A program made the translations under genes and the position numbers. DNA of 64,000 bases from Planctomyces sp. SH-PL14. GTDB taxonomy: Bacteria; Planctomycetota; Planctomycetia; Planctomycetales; Planctomycetaceae. Location of the stretch: positions 7,582,001 to 7,646,000 of the forward strand of contig NZ_CP011270.1 in NCBI RefSeq assembly GCF_001610835.1. The letters run 5' to 3'. Shown one piece after another: positions 25,823-35,154 of this stretch; within the stretch, counting starts at the first letter, position 1, and each line of letters begins with the position of its first letter. The notes under the pieces were generated by a model. It was not told the DNA's origin and ran no database searches. It saw nothing but the letters and a program-made list of their open reading frames with translations.

Positions 25823-28183
25823 TCACGGGGCCGTCGCGACCAGATTCCACGTGCGATAGTCGAAGCTCTCGCGGAACCGCAGATACCCTTCGCCAGGACC
25901 GACGACGATCGCATCCAGGCCCGCCTTACGACGGTAAGCGAAAACGTTCGACGTGTTCGAGAACTCGAAGTCGTCCGCCCGCACCGCATGGTTGAACGCG
26001 CCGAGCGGCCGCTTCGCCGCAAAGGTGATCGTCTGCTTGGCGCCGTTCTCCTCGGGGACGCCGAAGAACGAGTTGAACTTCTTGGCATCGACGACCGTCA
26101 TATTCTGCTTGCCGGCGCTCCCAACCCACCGCATGACGTCGAACAGATTCCCCGTCCCCTGCCAGTTCACCCCTTTGTGGGAATCGACAGCGGGGAGCAT
26201 CGAGGAGCCAAGCCAGTCCCCCTTGTAGGCGACGCCGTCGCTCTGAATGGAGATGGGGGTCGTGAGGCCGCGGAAGTTGAAGATGTCCGTCCCGTAGGCG
26301 GCACACCGGGAAAGGTGGAGCTGGCAGTCGGCGTCTTCCGGCTTGGGACCGTTGAAGACGCTCACGCAGGCGGTGGAAAAGAGGAGCGTATTGTCGATGA
26401 GGATCTTCTGCTTCCCCCCCGTCAGGACTTCAACGCCCGTCCGCCCGCCGACCAGCATCGAGTTGCGGACCGTGACCTCGCCCGGCGAGGTGACACGGAC
26501 CGCCGCCATCCCCATCTTGTTCGCTTCCGAGACGATGCAGTTGAGCATCCGCAGCGTGCCGCCGTTGATGACCACCGCGGAGAAGGAAACGTTCTTGACC
26601 GGAGCGTCCATCTGGAGAGCGAGCCCCTCCATCGTGAGGTGCCCCTTGTTGACCCGGATCATGTGCCGGACCTCCCGGTCGTCCTCAGGACGCGACCGCT
26701 TGCCGTCGGCGTTGTAGCCGATGTCATAGCGGAAGGTCGGGATGTAGCCGGTGCCGGCGACAATCGTGAGGTCCTTGTCGATCTCGAGGTGCGGCATGTC
26801 GTAAGGACCGGAGCCGTCGATCCGGATCACGTCCCCCTCCTTGGCCCCCTTGATTGCATCGGCCAGAGATCCGAACCGTTCTCCGGCCTTGGACGCGACT
26901 GAGAACGCTTTGGCCGGCTCCCCTTCGAGCAGCCGGGAGATGTCGCTGCCGAGGTTCGCCTTGCGGAGGAACAGAATCGCGAAGGCGGTGTCGGGGAGCG
27001 TCCCCTTCCCTTCCTCGCCGCTGACCCATCCCCCTTCCTTCGACTGGCTGGTGATGAGCGCCGTCGAGCCCTTGTTGAACCAGTCGGTGTTTCCGAACTT
27101 GTCCTGCCCCAGGAGGACTCCCATCCGCTCGACGGACCACAGGAAGTAGCGGGCCGAGCCGGGAGACATGCTGCCGGCGAACAGTCCGGCCCGCTCCAGC
27201 CCCTTGGCGAAGACCGGGTCTTCCTTCAGCGTCTTGGCTTTCTCGCCGGGATCGACCACCTCCAGGAGGTTCGAAGCCGGCTCGTCGGACATCGGCATCG
27301 GCGCCGGCATCGGATCGGTGGCTCGCGCGGAGTTCGTGCGGGGCTTCTTGGCCGTCGTCGGCGGTGCCTTGGGCTTGGGGAGCTTGACGCCGTTGAGCTC
27401 AGCCCGGATCCGGGTGGCCCGCGCGACGGTGAGGCAGAACAGTCCGGCAAAGGTCATCGACGGGCTGGAGGGATTGAGCTTCGATTCCGCCTCGGTGCCG
27501 GAGGTCGTCGGAGCGGGCGTGCCGGTCGAGTTCCCTTCCTCTTCCTTGGGCTTGTCCTCGTGCTGGTAGGGCCAGCCGCCGTCGGGTCGCTGGGTGGCGA
27601 CGAACCGCTCGGCCACCTTGAGCATCGGGATGTCGATGTTGACCCCCCACCGCGACGCGACCCACAGGCCCAGGACGGCGAACTGCGTGCAGCTGTTGTC
27701 CCCTTTGCCCGCCTGCGGCTTGATCCGCTCATTGCTGTCGACCAGGATCGACTGCGTGGCTGCGGGACAGGTGTAATGCCAGCCCCCGTCCACGTTCTGT
27801 CCGGCAATGAGCCGCGCCGCCAGGTCGCGGATCGGCTTGCGGTTGTCGCGGTCGCCGACGCGTGAGAGGAACAGGATCGCCAGGGTGATGTCGTACGTCT
27901 GCTTGACGTCCTGGTAGTTCTTGACGACGTACCGCTGAGCGCTTTCCACGATCGGATCCGAGATCGGGAGCCCGTTCTCGATCAGAGCCAGTCCGCAGAG
28001 TGCGGTGATGCCGACATCGTGGCCGGCGTACTCCCACGACCCGTCCTCGAGCTGCTGGGACTTCAGGAACTCGTACCCCTTGAGGCGGGCCTCCTCCGCT
28101 TTATCCGGAGTCTGGGCCTGAGCCAGGCCGGCCACCAGACAGAAGGTCAAAATGAGCTGCCCGAACGAAAGAATTTGCGACAC
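25823..28183 (-). CDS. Secreted squalene-cyclase-repeat / parallel beta-helix protein
   Basis: This 786-residue protein starts at GTG 28183 with a signal peptide (about residues 1-24, ending AGLAQAQ). Residues 30-400 hold prenyltransferase/squalene-cyclase-type helical repeats with the QxxDGxW signature (LKSQQLEDGSWEYAGHDVGI, IAGQNVDGGWHYTCPAATQS, FVATQRPDGGWPYQHEDKPK). About 205-300 is a Pro/Thr/Ala linker. About 440-730 is a parallel beta-helix (RIDGSGPYDMPHLEIDKDLT, GGTLRMLNCIVSEANKMGMA). This architecture is common in planctomycete secreted proteins and looks like a structural or carbohydrate-binding surface protein; the cyclase acid motif is absent, so catalysis is unlikely. It is divergent from the signalling gene at 28456. 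Confidence 0.85.
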   Translation of the reverse strand: MSQILSFGQLILTFCLVAGLAQAQTPDKAEEARLKGYEFLKSQQLEDGSWEYAGHDVGITALCGLALIENGLPISDPIVESAQRYVVKNYQDVKQTYDITLAILFLSRVGDRDNRKPIRDLAARLIAGQNVDGGWHYTCPAATQSILVDSNERIKPQAGKGDNSCTQFAVLGLWVASRWGVNIDIPMLKVAERFVATQRPDGGWPYQHEDKPKEEEGNSTGTPAPTTSGTEAESKLNPSSPSMTFAGLFCLTVARATRIRAELNGVKLPKPKAPPTTAKKPRTNSARATDPMPAPMPMSDEPASNLLEVVDPGEKAKTLKEDPVFAKGLERAGLFAGSMSPGSARYFLWSVERMGVLLGQDKFGNTDWFNKGSTALITSQSKEGGWVSGEEGKGTLPDTAFAILFLRKANLGSDISRLLEGEPAKAFSVASKAGERFGSLADAIKGAKEGDVIRIDGSGPYDMPHLEIDKDLTIVAGTGYIPTFRYDIGYNADGKRSRPEDDREVRHMIRVNKGHLTMEGLALQMDAPVKNVSFSAVVINGGTLRMLNCIVSEANKMGMAAVRVTSPGEVTVRNSMLVGGRTGVEVLTGGKQKILIDNTLLFSTACVSVFNGPKPEDADCQLHLSRCAAYGTDIFNFRGLTTPISIQSDGVAYKGDWLGSSMLPAVDSHKGVNWQGTGNLFDVMRWVGSAGKQNMTVVDAKKFNSFFGVPEENGAKQTITFAAKRPLGAFNHAVRADDFEFSNTSNVFAYRRKAGLDAIVVGPGEGYLRFRESFDYRTWNLVATAP

Positions 28184-28455
28184 GGCGTGACCCTCGACTC
28201 AGCCTGCGGGAACACTGGCCATCCTGATGTCCATAATGTCACCTCAGATCAATGCTGTCGAATGAGTTGCGGCAGAAAAATCGACAGGTCCGAGGGCCAT
28301 CCGTTCCGGATGTTGCGATTCTGCGGGCAGTGGGGTGATATGTTTTTGTTCGAGGCCGCGGAGAAATTTGCCTCCTTGGAGAATCTCCTCTTCTAGCGGG
28401 ACAGAGAATTTGACTGAGGGGAGGCGCGACCTAGCTTTGCAGCGATGCCCGGAGG
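28184..28455. other. Divergent intergenic region
   Basis: These 272 bp lie between the GTG at 28183 and the start near 28456. They presumably hold both promoters; I see no clear -35/-10 or sigma-54 match. Confidence 0.35.
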
Positions 28456-30606
28456 ATGGCTTCTCCGGGCCGCACCCTCTACGTGATCCGGCTTCCCATG
28501 AGTGTCATGCTGACCAGTCCCGATATCGAGGCGCCGCCGCGGTCTACGGCTCCTCACCCGATGGATTCCTCGCGCCTGCTGCTGGCCCTGACGTCGCTCG
28601 TCCGGGAAGGGGTGGCGGAGCGCGGTGCGTCGACGGAAGAAGGCGTTCCCCTGGGAGTGCTCAGGCGGCTGCTGGCCGCGCTGCACTATCGCGATCCCCT
28701 GACGCTGCACCATTCCCGCCGCGTCGCCCTGATCGCTCTCGGGATTGCCGAGCGTCTCGGCTGGGAGGAGCACGAGCTCTACGTCCTGGAAGCGGCCGCC
28801 CTCCTGCACGACATCGGCAAGATCGGCGTTCCGGACCACATCCTGTACAAGCCCGCCCGGCTCAGTCCGGACGAGGCGGACCTGATCGGCATCCATCACT
28901 TCACCGGCGTGGGGCTGCTCCAGGCGTGCCGCATGGACCGGACCACGATCCAGATCGTCTCCGACAGCTACGCGGCCGGGACGAGCGAGCATTCGGAACT
29001 GCATCAGGGGGCCCGCATCCTGACGGTGGCGGACGCCTTCGACTCCATGTCGCGGGACCAGGTGTACCGCAAGCGGATGTCGCGGGAGCAGATCTTCCGG
29101 GAGCTGATCGGACAGTCAGGGAAGCGGTTCGACCGCAACGTCGTCTCCGCCCTCCAGCGGTGGGTGGAGACGGACGGGCTCAACGTCCTCCGCGACGAGG
29201 ACTGCGGATCGTCGATCGATGCCGCCGTTCCGGTCGATTCGTCGACGGTCGGGGAAGCCCACACGCTGTGCCACGTCTTCTCCTACCTGTATCTCCTCGA
29301 GACGCTGTACGACGGCTTCTACATCCTCAACAACGACCTCAAGCACATCGTCTGGAGCCGCGGCGCCGAGACTCTCTTCCGGCGTCCCGCCCGGGACGTC
29401 CTGGGGGAGACGTGGTCGCGGCGGTCCGTCGGCTGGGTCAACCCGGACGGAAAGCCGTACATCGACGAGACCTGCCCGATGCAGCGGCTGCTCGACAGTC
29501 CGCGGGCCGGGTGCGTCAACGTCCAGCTTCCCGATGAAGCGGGGAAGCTCCAGACCTATGAGCTGTTGCTCCTGCCGATCCTCGACGATCGCCACAAGCT
29601 CCAGGGGATCGCTCACTGCTACCGGGCGCTCGACGAGTCCCGTCGGCGCAAGGGGGAGTTCCGCGAGCTCAAGCTCGCTGCGACCCGCGACGCCCTGACG
29701 TCGCTCCCGAACCGCAAGGAACTGGACAACTTCATGACCAAGCTCTACGGGCAGTTCGCCAAGTCCGAGGACTCGGCCCCGTTCAGCGTCATCTTCTGCG
29801 ACATCGATCGCTTCAAGAGCGTCAACGACGCCTATTCACACGTTGTGGGGGACCAGGTCCTCGTCGACTTCGCCCGGATCCTGCAGGACGAGGTCTATTC
29901 CGGCGAGCTGGTGGCCCGTTACGGCGGCGAGGAGTTCGTCGTCATCTGTCCCGAGACCGACCTCGAGCACGCGGAGCGCCGCGCCGAGCGGTTGCGGCGG
30001 ACCATTGCGGCGTCGCTGTTTGGCGGTGATCAGAAGCTCAAGGTGACCGCCTCGTTCGGCGTTTCGCAGATCCTGCGGGGCGAGCACGTGGACGACGTGA
30101 TCCGCCGCGCGGACGAAGCTCTCTTCGACGCGAAGAAGGGGGGACGCAATCGGACTGCCCGCCGGATGCCTGCCTCGGAGGCGGCTTCGGCCGCGCCGGC
30201 GGCGGCGAGTGTTCCGGAGCAGAGTTCCGACTTCGCCGCGCGGATCACCGGCAACAATGAAGTCACGGTCTATCTGAAGACTGCGGTGGCCGCCGACATC
30301 CTGGTCTACAAGCTGAGCGGTTTCATTGAGGAGACCAAGGCCTCCCTCGGCAAGGCGACGAAGGAGGAGGTCGAGCTGACGATCGGGAAGTCCTCGCTCT
30401 TTGGGGGGTGGGGGAATACGTCGGACCGGCAGCCGATCCGTATCCAGGTGTTTTTCCTGGGTGAAGATCGTTCGCGGGGTGCGGCTGTCCGTCAGGAGAT
30501 GCGGGTCGTCTTCTCGGCGGTGGGCAAGCCGAAGTCGACGGAGCAGTTCCAGATGCGTGTGTCCGAGGTGCTGGACCTGTTCCGTGGGTACTGCGTAGCC
30601 GACTGA
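28456..30606 (+). CDS. HD-domain / PAS-like / GGDEF signalling protein
   Basis: This soluble protein of up to 716 residues probably makes cyclic di-GMP. An HD phosphohydrolase domain occupies about 65-240 (H85-H86, H118-D119 in LLHDIGKIGVPD), but the GYP signature is gone: where HD-GYP enzymes have HHE..DGSGYP, this has VSDSYAAGTSEHSELHQGAR. A PAS-like sensor follows (about 290-400, YDGFYILNNDLKHIVW). The GGDEF domain (about 405-580) is intact with RDALTSLPNRKEL, DIDRFKSVNDAYSHVVGD and GGEEF at 490-494. The last ~110 residues are an unrecognised domain (EVTVYLKTAVAADILVYKLS). The start is uncertain: the ATG at 28456 has GGAGG right against it; ATGs at 28498 and 28561 are alternatives. Confidence 0.85.
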   Translation: MASPGRTLYVIRLPMSVMLTSPDIEAPPRSTAPHPMDSSRLLLALTSLVREGVAERGASTEEGVPLGVLRRLLAALHYRDPLTLHHSRRVALIALGIAERLGWEEHELYVLEAAALLHDIGKIGVPDHILYKPARLSPDEADLIGIHHFTGVGLLQACRMDRTTIQIVSDSYAAGTSEHSELHQGARILTVADAFDSMSRDQVYRKRMSREQIFRELIGQSGKRFDRNVVSALQRWVETDGLNVLRDEDCGSSIDAAVPVDSSTVGEAHTLCHVFSYLYLLETLYDGFYILNNDLKHIVWSRGAETLFRRPARDVLGETWSRRSVGWVNPDGKPYIDETCPMQRLLDSPRAGCVNVQLPDEAGKLQTYELLLLPILDDRHKLQGIAHCYRALDESRRRKGEFRELKLAATRDALTSLPNRKELDNFMTKLYGQFAKSEDSAPFSVIFCDIDRFKSVNDAYSHVVGDQVLVDFARILQDEVYSGELVARYGGEEFVVICPETDLEHAERRAERLRRTIAASLFGGDQKLKVTASFGVSQILRGEHVDDVIRRADEALFDAKKGGRNRTARRMPASEAASAAPAAASVPEQSSDFAARITGNNEVTVYLKTAVAADILVYKLSGFIEETKASLGKATKEEVELTIGKSSLFGGWGNTSDRQPIRIQVFFLGEDRSRGAAVRQEMRVVFSAVGKPKSTEQFQMRVSEVLDLFRGYCVAD

Positions 30607-30626
30607 GAGGCACCGCTTGGCCTTCG

Positions 30627-30950
30627 CCGGGTCCAGGGGCACCCTGGTGGGGAGTGCAGAGGGGCAACGCCTCTTTGCCCGCCGGAGGCCCTCTCGTCGA
30701 GAGATGCCTGAAGGAGCATCTGTCCAAGCGCGGACAACGTGCCGGATGCACCCTCACCAACCCGCGGTAATTGCAAAGCAAGTGGTGTGGTGCGAAGGAG
30801 ACCTCAGCACCGGCCACACAATGGGGACATCCGTTGTGTCCCATGGTTCCTCAACGAAAATGCCTCCGGCGGCAAGGGGGCGTGGCCCCCTTGACCCCAG
30901 GCTGCCGTCGCACATTGGGTTTGAGCTGACAGAGCCGCGCCGGCAAGGAC
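30627..30950 (-). repeat. Interspersed repeat copy E (reverse)
   Basis: It opens CCGGGTCCAGGGGCACCCTG 20 bp after the signalling gene and ends GCCGGCAAGGAC. It has the short-loop stem with one base lost (GAGGGGC, aac, GCCTCTT) and the GGGGGC/GCCCCC stem. It lies between convergent genes. Confidence 0.9.
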
Positions 30951-30977
30951 GAGGTACCAGCATCGTGCCGCTCGACC

Positions 30978-31550
30978 TCAGGTCGCGTACGCACCGCTGA
31001 GACTCTGAAGCAACGCCTGCTCCAGCACGAAGTCACGCCCCGCCGGTACCCACCCGGAAGGAGCGGTCTGCCCCACGACCGGATTCAGGTCGATGTCCAG
31101 CGGGCGACTCTCCTGGAACGTCGCCGCCCCAGCCGAATTCGCCGCGATCCCCTGAACGTCTTCCAGCTCCTTGTACGCCTCCACGGTCAGGAGGTACCCC
31201 GCCTGAACCTCATGCGGGACGAAGCTCACCGTCACCCGCCGCCGGACCGATTGAAGCGTGCTCTCCATCCGATTGAACAGGCCGATCGTCTCCCCGTGCT
31301 GGAGCTCGATGATGCTCGATCCGACCTTGTACTGCGTCTCGATCTGCCGCGAGAACCGGTCCTCACGCGCGATCTCAAACTTGTAGTCGTGCAGCACGTC
31401 GATCGTCCGCTCCCACAGGAACTCGTCGTTCGTCCGCCCGATGAACGTCGGATTCGCGAGAGCGGCCTGCTGCTGAAAGGGAGACCGAAGCCCCGCGCAG
31501 CCCGCCCCGAAGCCGAGGGCGACGATCGATAGCCAGTCTCGACGATTCAT
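30978..31550 (-). CDS. Putative lipoprotein, function unknown
   Basis: This 190-residue protein is read from the ATG at 31550, not the longer frame from 31703, because this begins a proper export signal (MNRRDWLSIVALGFGAGCAG). Cys18 in FGAGC fits a lipobox only loosely, so either a lipoprotein or a secreted protein is possible. The mature part includes RTNDEFLWERTIDVLHDYKF, SRQIETQYKVGSSIIELQHG and RRRVTVSFVPHEVQAGYLLT, reminiscent of planctomycete outer-envelope proteins that form a beta sandwich. I do not recognise the family. It is divergent from the TPR-like gene at 31808, with a sigma-70 promoter of that gene between. Confidence 0.65.
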   Translation of the reverse strand: MNRRDWLSIVALGFGAGCAGLRSPFQQQAALANPTFIGRTNDEFLWERTIDVLHDYKFEIAREDRFSRQIETQYKVGSSIIELQHGETIGLFNRMESTLQSVRRRVTVSFVPHEVQAGYLLTVEAYKELEDVQGIAANSAGAATFQESRPLDIDLNPVVGQTAPSGWVPAGRDFVLEQALLQSLSGAYAT

Positions 31551-31712
31551 GCGTGACGAGCGGCGGCGCTGGGGAGGGATGAGGAGGGGAGAGATCGGGC
31601 GGAAGTGTGCCACCCTTCGTTTTTCCTCACAAGACCGATTCGGCAACGTCACAAGCCGCCTCCCCCTCCGGTTCACCTCGCCTCGGCGCTCCAACCGGTG
31701 CAATTGTTAAGA

Positions 31713-31740
31713 TTGACACAACCGGCACAATCGGTATTCT
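31713..31740 (+). promoter_or_regulatory. Sigma-70-type promoter for the TPR-like gene
   Basis: TTGACA (31713-31718), 16-bp spacer, TATTCT (31735-31740). The ATG is ~68 bp further downstream. Both boxes are near consensus. Confidence 0.7.
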
Positions 31741-31807
31741 GGGGGAGTCTCAGGTCACTCACATACGCACAACGTCCAGGCTGCCTCCGCGACGAGGTTG
31801 GCTGTCG

Positions 31808-32641
31808 ATGTCGTGTTCTACATCGGGGAATTCCCCATCGCGCCCGGTCGTCCGTGAATTGCGGGACCGTGCTGTTTCGTACGCGGAACAAGGCGCTTAC
31901 GAGGCCGCCCTTACCTTCTTTCGGGCGGTCGTGGCGGTCGATCCGTCCCCGGTCTCCCGGCTGACGTTTGCGGTCTTTCTGTTCGAGAACGGCGAGATCG
32001 CAGAAGCCGAAACCGAACTCCGGACCTGCTGGAACGACGCCCGGCGGCTCTCCGATCCGCGCCTCGCCGCCCTCGCCGCCCACAACCTGTCGGTCCTCTG
32101 CCGGCACGAGGGACAACGGGCGACAAAGGAATCGGGACGAGATCGGCGGATCGAGGCCGAACAGTTCTGCCAATGGGCCTGCAATGCCTGGTTCCGATCG
32201 CCGGAGGCGGCCGGAGAGGGGCTTCCCGGCTGGCTCCGTCGGCTTCAGGCGGCATTCTGGATGGACGCGGGAGAAGATGACGAAGCGCACAAGCTCCTGC
32301 TGTCCGCCCTTCCCGAGGCCGAACCCGGGGAGCGGGTTCTCGACGAGGCGCTGCGGGCCTGGAGCGGAGGGGATGGAAGGCGGGCCGCGGCGATTCTGGA
32401 GGCCGGGCTGTCGGAGCCTGGGGTGAGCCTCTCCGCCTGGGAGCGGGGGGAACTGCTGGAACGTTGCGGACTGGTCGCTGGAGAAATCGGGAACCTTCGC
32501 GTCGCGGGAAAGTGCTTCGCGGAAGGGGCCGGCGCCTTCGGGGAAGCCCGTCACTTCGGGGCACGAGCCCGCTGCCGGCAGCGGCAGACACGGGTCGACT
32601 CGCTCCTGGCACTCCTCGATGCGGACCCGGCCCGAAACTGA
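31808..32641 (+). CDS. TPR-like soluble protein, function unknown
   Basis: This 277-residue protein is read from ATG 31808; a longer frame from 31607 would overlap the promoter at 31713. It is helical with TPR-like pairs: RDRAVSYAEQGAYEAALTFF and RAVVAVDPSPVSRLTFAVFL, then FENGEIAEAETELRTCWNDA, and EAALRAW-like and LLERCGLVAGEIGNLRVAGK blocks near the end. It lacks a signal peptide or membrane helix and has several Cys and Arg residues. It presumably scaffolds other proteins. It is followed by the TIGR03009 gene on the same strand after 244 bp. I see no known family beyond TPR. Confidence 0.7.
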   Translation: MSCSTSGNSPSRPVVRELRDRAVSYAEQGAYEAALTFFRAVVAVDPSPVSRLTFAVFLFENGEIAEAETELRTCWNDARRLSDPRLAALAAHNLSVLCRHEGQRATKESGRDRRIEAEQFCQWACNAWFRSPEAAGEGLPGWLRRLQAAFWMDAGEDDEAHKLLLSALPEAEPGERVLDEALRAWSGGDGRRAAAILEAGLSEPGVSLSAWERGELLERCGLVAGEIGNLRVAGKCFAEGAGAFGEARHFGARARCRQRQTRVDSLLALLDADPARN

Positions 32642-32824
32642 CTTCGGGGCTCACCGGCAGAAACTGCCGGTCGGTCGTGAACGGCGGTTCATGCGGGCAA
32701 AAACCGCTCTATCTCCGCTCTGCCCCGGCGTGTTAGACTCGCGGGCCGACAACGACTCCGGATCTCTAGTGGCTGCCCTCAAAGACTTTGCGTTTAGGGC
32801 GCGTTTTGCGGGAGCCACGGGGAT

Positions 32825-32846
32825 GTGCTGCGGGATTTCGCAGCAC
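32825..32846 (+). promoter_or_regulatory. Perfect hairpin in the leader of the TIGR03009-type gene
   Basis: GTGCTGCG, loop GGATTT, CGCAGCAC: an 8-bp perfect stem 40 bp upstream of the ATG at 32886. It may affect transcript stability or be a terminator of the upstream gene (no T-run). Confidence 0.4.
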
Positions 32847-32885
32847 CGGCAGTCAAACCAGTGAACGTGAAGGATGCCGCAGGTG

Positions 32886-33776
32886 ATGGATCGCCGCGAA
32901 TTCTTGAGAGGAACCGCCACGGCGGTCATCCCAATACTGCTCTCGCCGCTGGCGGCCTTCGCTCAGCAGCCGCAGGGCAACGCGCAGCCGCAACAGCCGG
33001 CCGCCCCCCCGGCGGCCCCCGTGAGTCCGCAGGTTCAGGCAGTATTGCGGAACTGGGAACTGCGGACGGCGAACATCACGTTTCTCAGCGGGAACTTCAC
33101 TCGTTACGTCTATGACTCGGTGTTCGGCGTTGAGAAGCGCGCGGACGGCCGCTTTCACTATCAGGCACCGGATCTGGGACGCTTGGACTTCACGATTCCG
33201 AAGGCGCTGCCGAATCCACCAGTCAATCCTGGTCGGACGACCAAGGCCGGCGATCCCTATAAAATTGTCGCCGACACGCCTCAGCGCTGGGTTTGCACCG
33301 GAACGAAAGTCCTGGTGATCGACGACGCAATGAAGCAGGTCCAGAAGATTGACATCCCTCCCCAACTCCAGGGGCAGAATATTGCGGACGGGCCGCTTCC
33401 GTTTCTCTTTGGAATGAAGGCGGACAAGGCCCTGAAACGGTACGAACTCGCCATCGGGAAGATGCACGGTCCGGACACCTACCACATTGTCGCGAAGCCG
33501 CTGTGGAAGCAGGACGCCCAAGAATGGTCGCAGGCGGAAGTGCTCCTCAATCCGGCCAACTTCCTGCCGAAGGCGATTCGGACGATCGATCCCGCCGGAA
33601 CGCGCGACACGGTCTACGCGTTCCATCAGGACTCCATCGATACGAGCAAGGCGCTCTTCGCGGCGAATCCGTTTGATGAGCGCAAGCTGGGGATCAGCGC
33701 GTACAACATCATCCAGGAAACGACGGCCGAGCAGCCGCAGGAGCAGCGGACGGTCCCCCGCAGCGTTCTCCGGTAG
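32886..33776 (+). CDS. TIGR03009-type exported protein (LolA-like fold)
   Basis: This 296-residue protein has an N-terminus DRREFLRGTATA with Arg-Arg, similar to a twin-arginine signal, followed by a hydrophobic stretch (VIPILLSPLAAFAQQ). The start at 32886 is chosen over 32874 because GAAGG is better spaced. A Gln/Pro/Ala linker (about 28-50) leads to the conserved domain: NWELRTANITFLSGNFTRYV, YDSVFGVEKRADGRFHYQAP and PLPFLFGMKADKALKRYEL. This matches the planctomycete family TIGR03009; the outline is like LolA-type lipoprotein carriers, but function is unproven. It is followed by the hydrolase gene ~66 bp downstream. Confidence 0.85.
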   Translation: MDRREFLRGTATAVIPILLSPLAAFAQQPQGNAQPQQPAAPPAAPVSPQVQAVLRNWELRTANITFLSGNFTRYVYDSVFGVEKRADGRFHYQAPDLGRLDFTIPKALPNPPVNPGRTTKAGDPYKIVADTPQRWVCTGTKVLVIDDAMKQVQKIDIPPQLQGQNIADGPLPFLFGMKADKALKRYELAIGKMHGPDTYHIVAKPLWKQDAQEWSQAEVLLNPANFLPKAIRTIDPAGTRDTVYAFHQDSIDTSKALFAANPFDERKLGISAYNIIQETTAEQPQEQRTVPRSVLR

Positions 33777-33842
33777 CGCCGGGCCGGCGTCAGGTTCTTC
33801 TCACATTTGTCTCTGGAACGGCAGGTCGCCACACTCGATGGC

Positions 33843-34751
33843 ATGGACCCCCTGCCGCAGCCTGCTGAGACAATGACGGCTCCTCCCCCTGCCCCTCCAG
33901 CGGCCGGAGAGGGGTGTCCCACGCCGCTCGCCTGGGCCGAGGTCGTCCAGGCGTTCCAGGAACTCGGCGAAGTCCGGGAGCACGCGTTCTCTCGGCGGGC
34001 CGTCACCTCCCGGCGGCTCGGTCGCGGGAAGCCGATCTATTTCCTCAATCACGCTTCCGGGGACGGTCTCCTCTTTGCGCTGACGGCTTGGCTCCTCAAG
34101 GACGAAGCGGAGTGTGTCGTCATCGATTACCCGGCCGTTCGAAGCGGGCTGACGGCCGCCGGGTTCCTTCCCGCCGTCGTTGAGGGGCTCGAACAGGTCC
34201 GTTCCGACCTGGGGCACGGCTCCGTCAATGTCTACGGCGCGACGCTGGGCGGACTGTGCGGCCTCGAGTGGATGCGCCAGCGGCCCGGCTCCGTCGCGCG
34301 GGGGATCCTGCAGACGCCGATGTTCTCCGTTCCCTGGACGCCCATGGAGCGAACGTTGTTCGCTCTCGGCCGTCGCCTCCCTGGAACGCTGGCGGGCCTG
34401 CCAGGGTGGAAGGGGATGCTGGAACGGAACCACCGCGACTGGTTTCCTCCGTTCGATCCGACCCGCTGGGATTTTTTGCTCGCCAACCAGGGAGCGACGC
34501 CGCTCCGAGACGCCGCGGTTCGGCTTCGCGCGGCGGGGACGCCGCTCTCTGCGGAGACGAAGAGCATCGCGCAGCCCGTGCTGATCGTCCGCACGGAAGG
34601 TGAAGGGGCGGGTCTGACGCGCAACGCCGAGACGCTGGCGGCGACTCTTCCGCACGCGACGACGGAGTGGATGCACACGGCCGGCCACTCGCCGTTCCTG
34701 ACGCATCCGCACCGGCTGGTCAAGCTGATCCGGGCGCACCTGTTGGAATAA
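33843..34751 (+). CDS. Alpha/beta hydrolase-like protein with Thr in place of the catalytic Ser
   Basis: This 302-residue soluble protein starts at ATG 33843 (a TTG at 33807 is less likely). It has the fold-typical blocks GKPIYFLNHASGDGLLFALT, VNVYGATLGGLCGLEW, PVLIVRTEGEGAGLTRN and the His-containing AGHSPFLTHPHRLVKLI. The nucleophile elbow normally is G-x-S-x-G; here it is G-A-T134-L-G. Thr134 could be a weak nucleophile or the protein could have lost esterase activity. The cap region (about 165-235) includes MERTLFALGRRLPGTLAGLP. The Pro-rich N-terminus (12-25) is not conserved. It lies downstream of the TIGR03009-type gene with 66 bp between, perhaps in the same transcript. Confidence 0.75.
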   Translation: MDPLPQPAETMTAPPPAPPAAGEGCPTPLAWAEVVQAFQELGEVREHAFSRRAVTSRRLGRGKPIYFLNHASGDGLLFALTAWLLKDEAECVVIDYPAVRSGLTAAGFLPAVVEGLEQVRSDLGHGSVNVYGATLGGLCGLEWMRQRPGSVARGILQTPMFSVPWTPMERTLFALGRRLPGTLAGLPGWKGMLERNHRDWFPPFDPTRWDFLLANQGATPLRDAAVRLRAAGTPLSAETKSIAQPVLIVRTEGEGAGLTRNAETLAATLPHATTEWMHTAGHSPFLTHPHRLVKLIRAHLLE

Positions 34752-34773
34752 GGGCCTCACCGGACCTCGGACC

Positions 34774-35097
34774 AAGTCCTTGCCGGCACGGTGATGCTCG
34801 CTCAAACCCATCGTGCCATGGCAGCCGGGGTCAAGGGGGTCTCACCCCCTTGACCCCGGAGGCGCTTCCATGAGGAACCACGGGACACAACGGATGTCCC
34901 CTTTGTAGGACCAGCGTTGAGGACTCCCTCGCGCTTTACCGCTTGCTTTGGAATTCCCGCGGGTTGGTGAGGGGGCATCCGGCACGTTGTCCGCGTCTGA
35001 ATACTCACTCCTTCAGACATCTCTCGACGGCCAGGCCTCCGGCGGGCAAAGGGGCGTTGCCCCTCTGCACTCCCCACCAGGGTGCCCCTGGACCCGG
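34774..35097 (+). repeat. Interspersed repeat copy F (forward)
   Basis: The copy runs from GTCCTTGCCGGCACGG to GTGCCCCTGGACCCGG. Its large hairpin is extended to a nearly perfect palindrome (GGGGTCAAGGGGGT, ctc, ACCCCCTTGACCCC). The short-loop stem is AGGGGC, gtt, GCCCCT. It lies between convergent genes. Confidence 0.9.
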
Positions 35098-35154
35098 TTG
35101 GGGTAGCGAGGTTGGGCGGCGCGTCGGCACGACTCCGCCCTGAACGCCATCACT

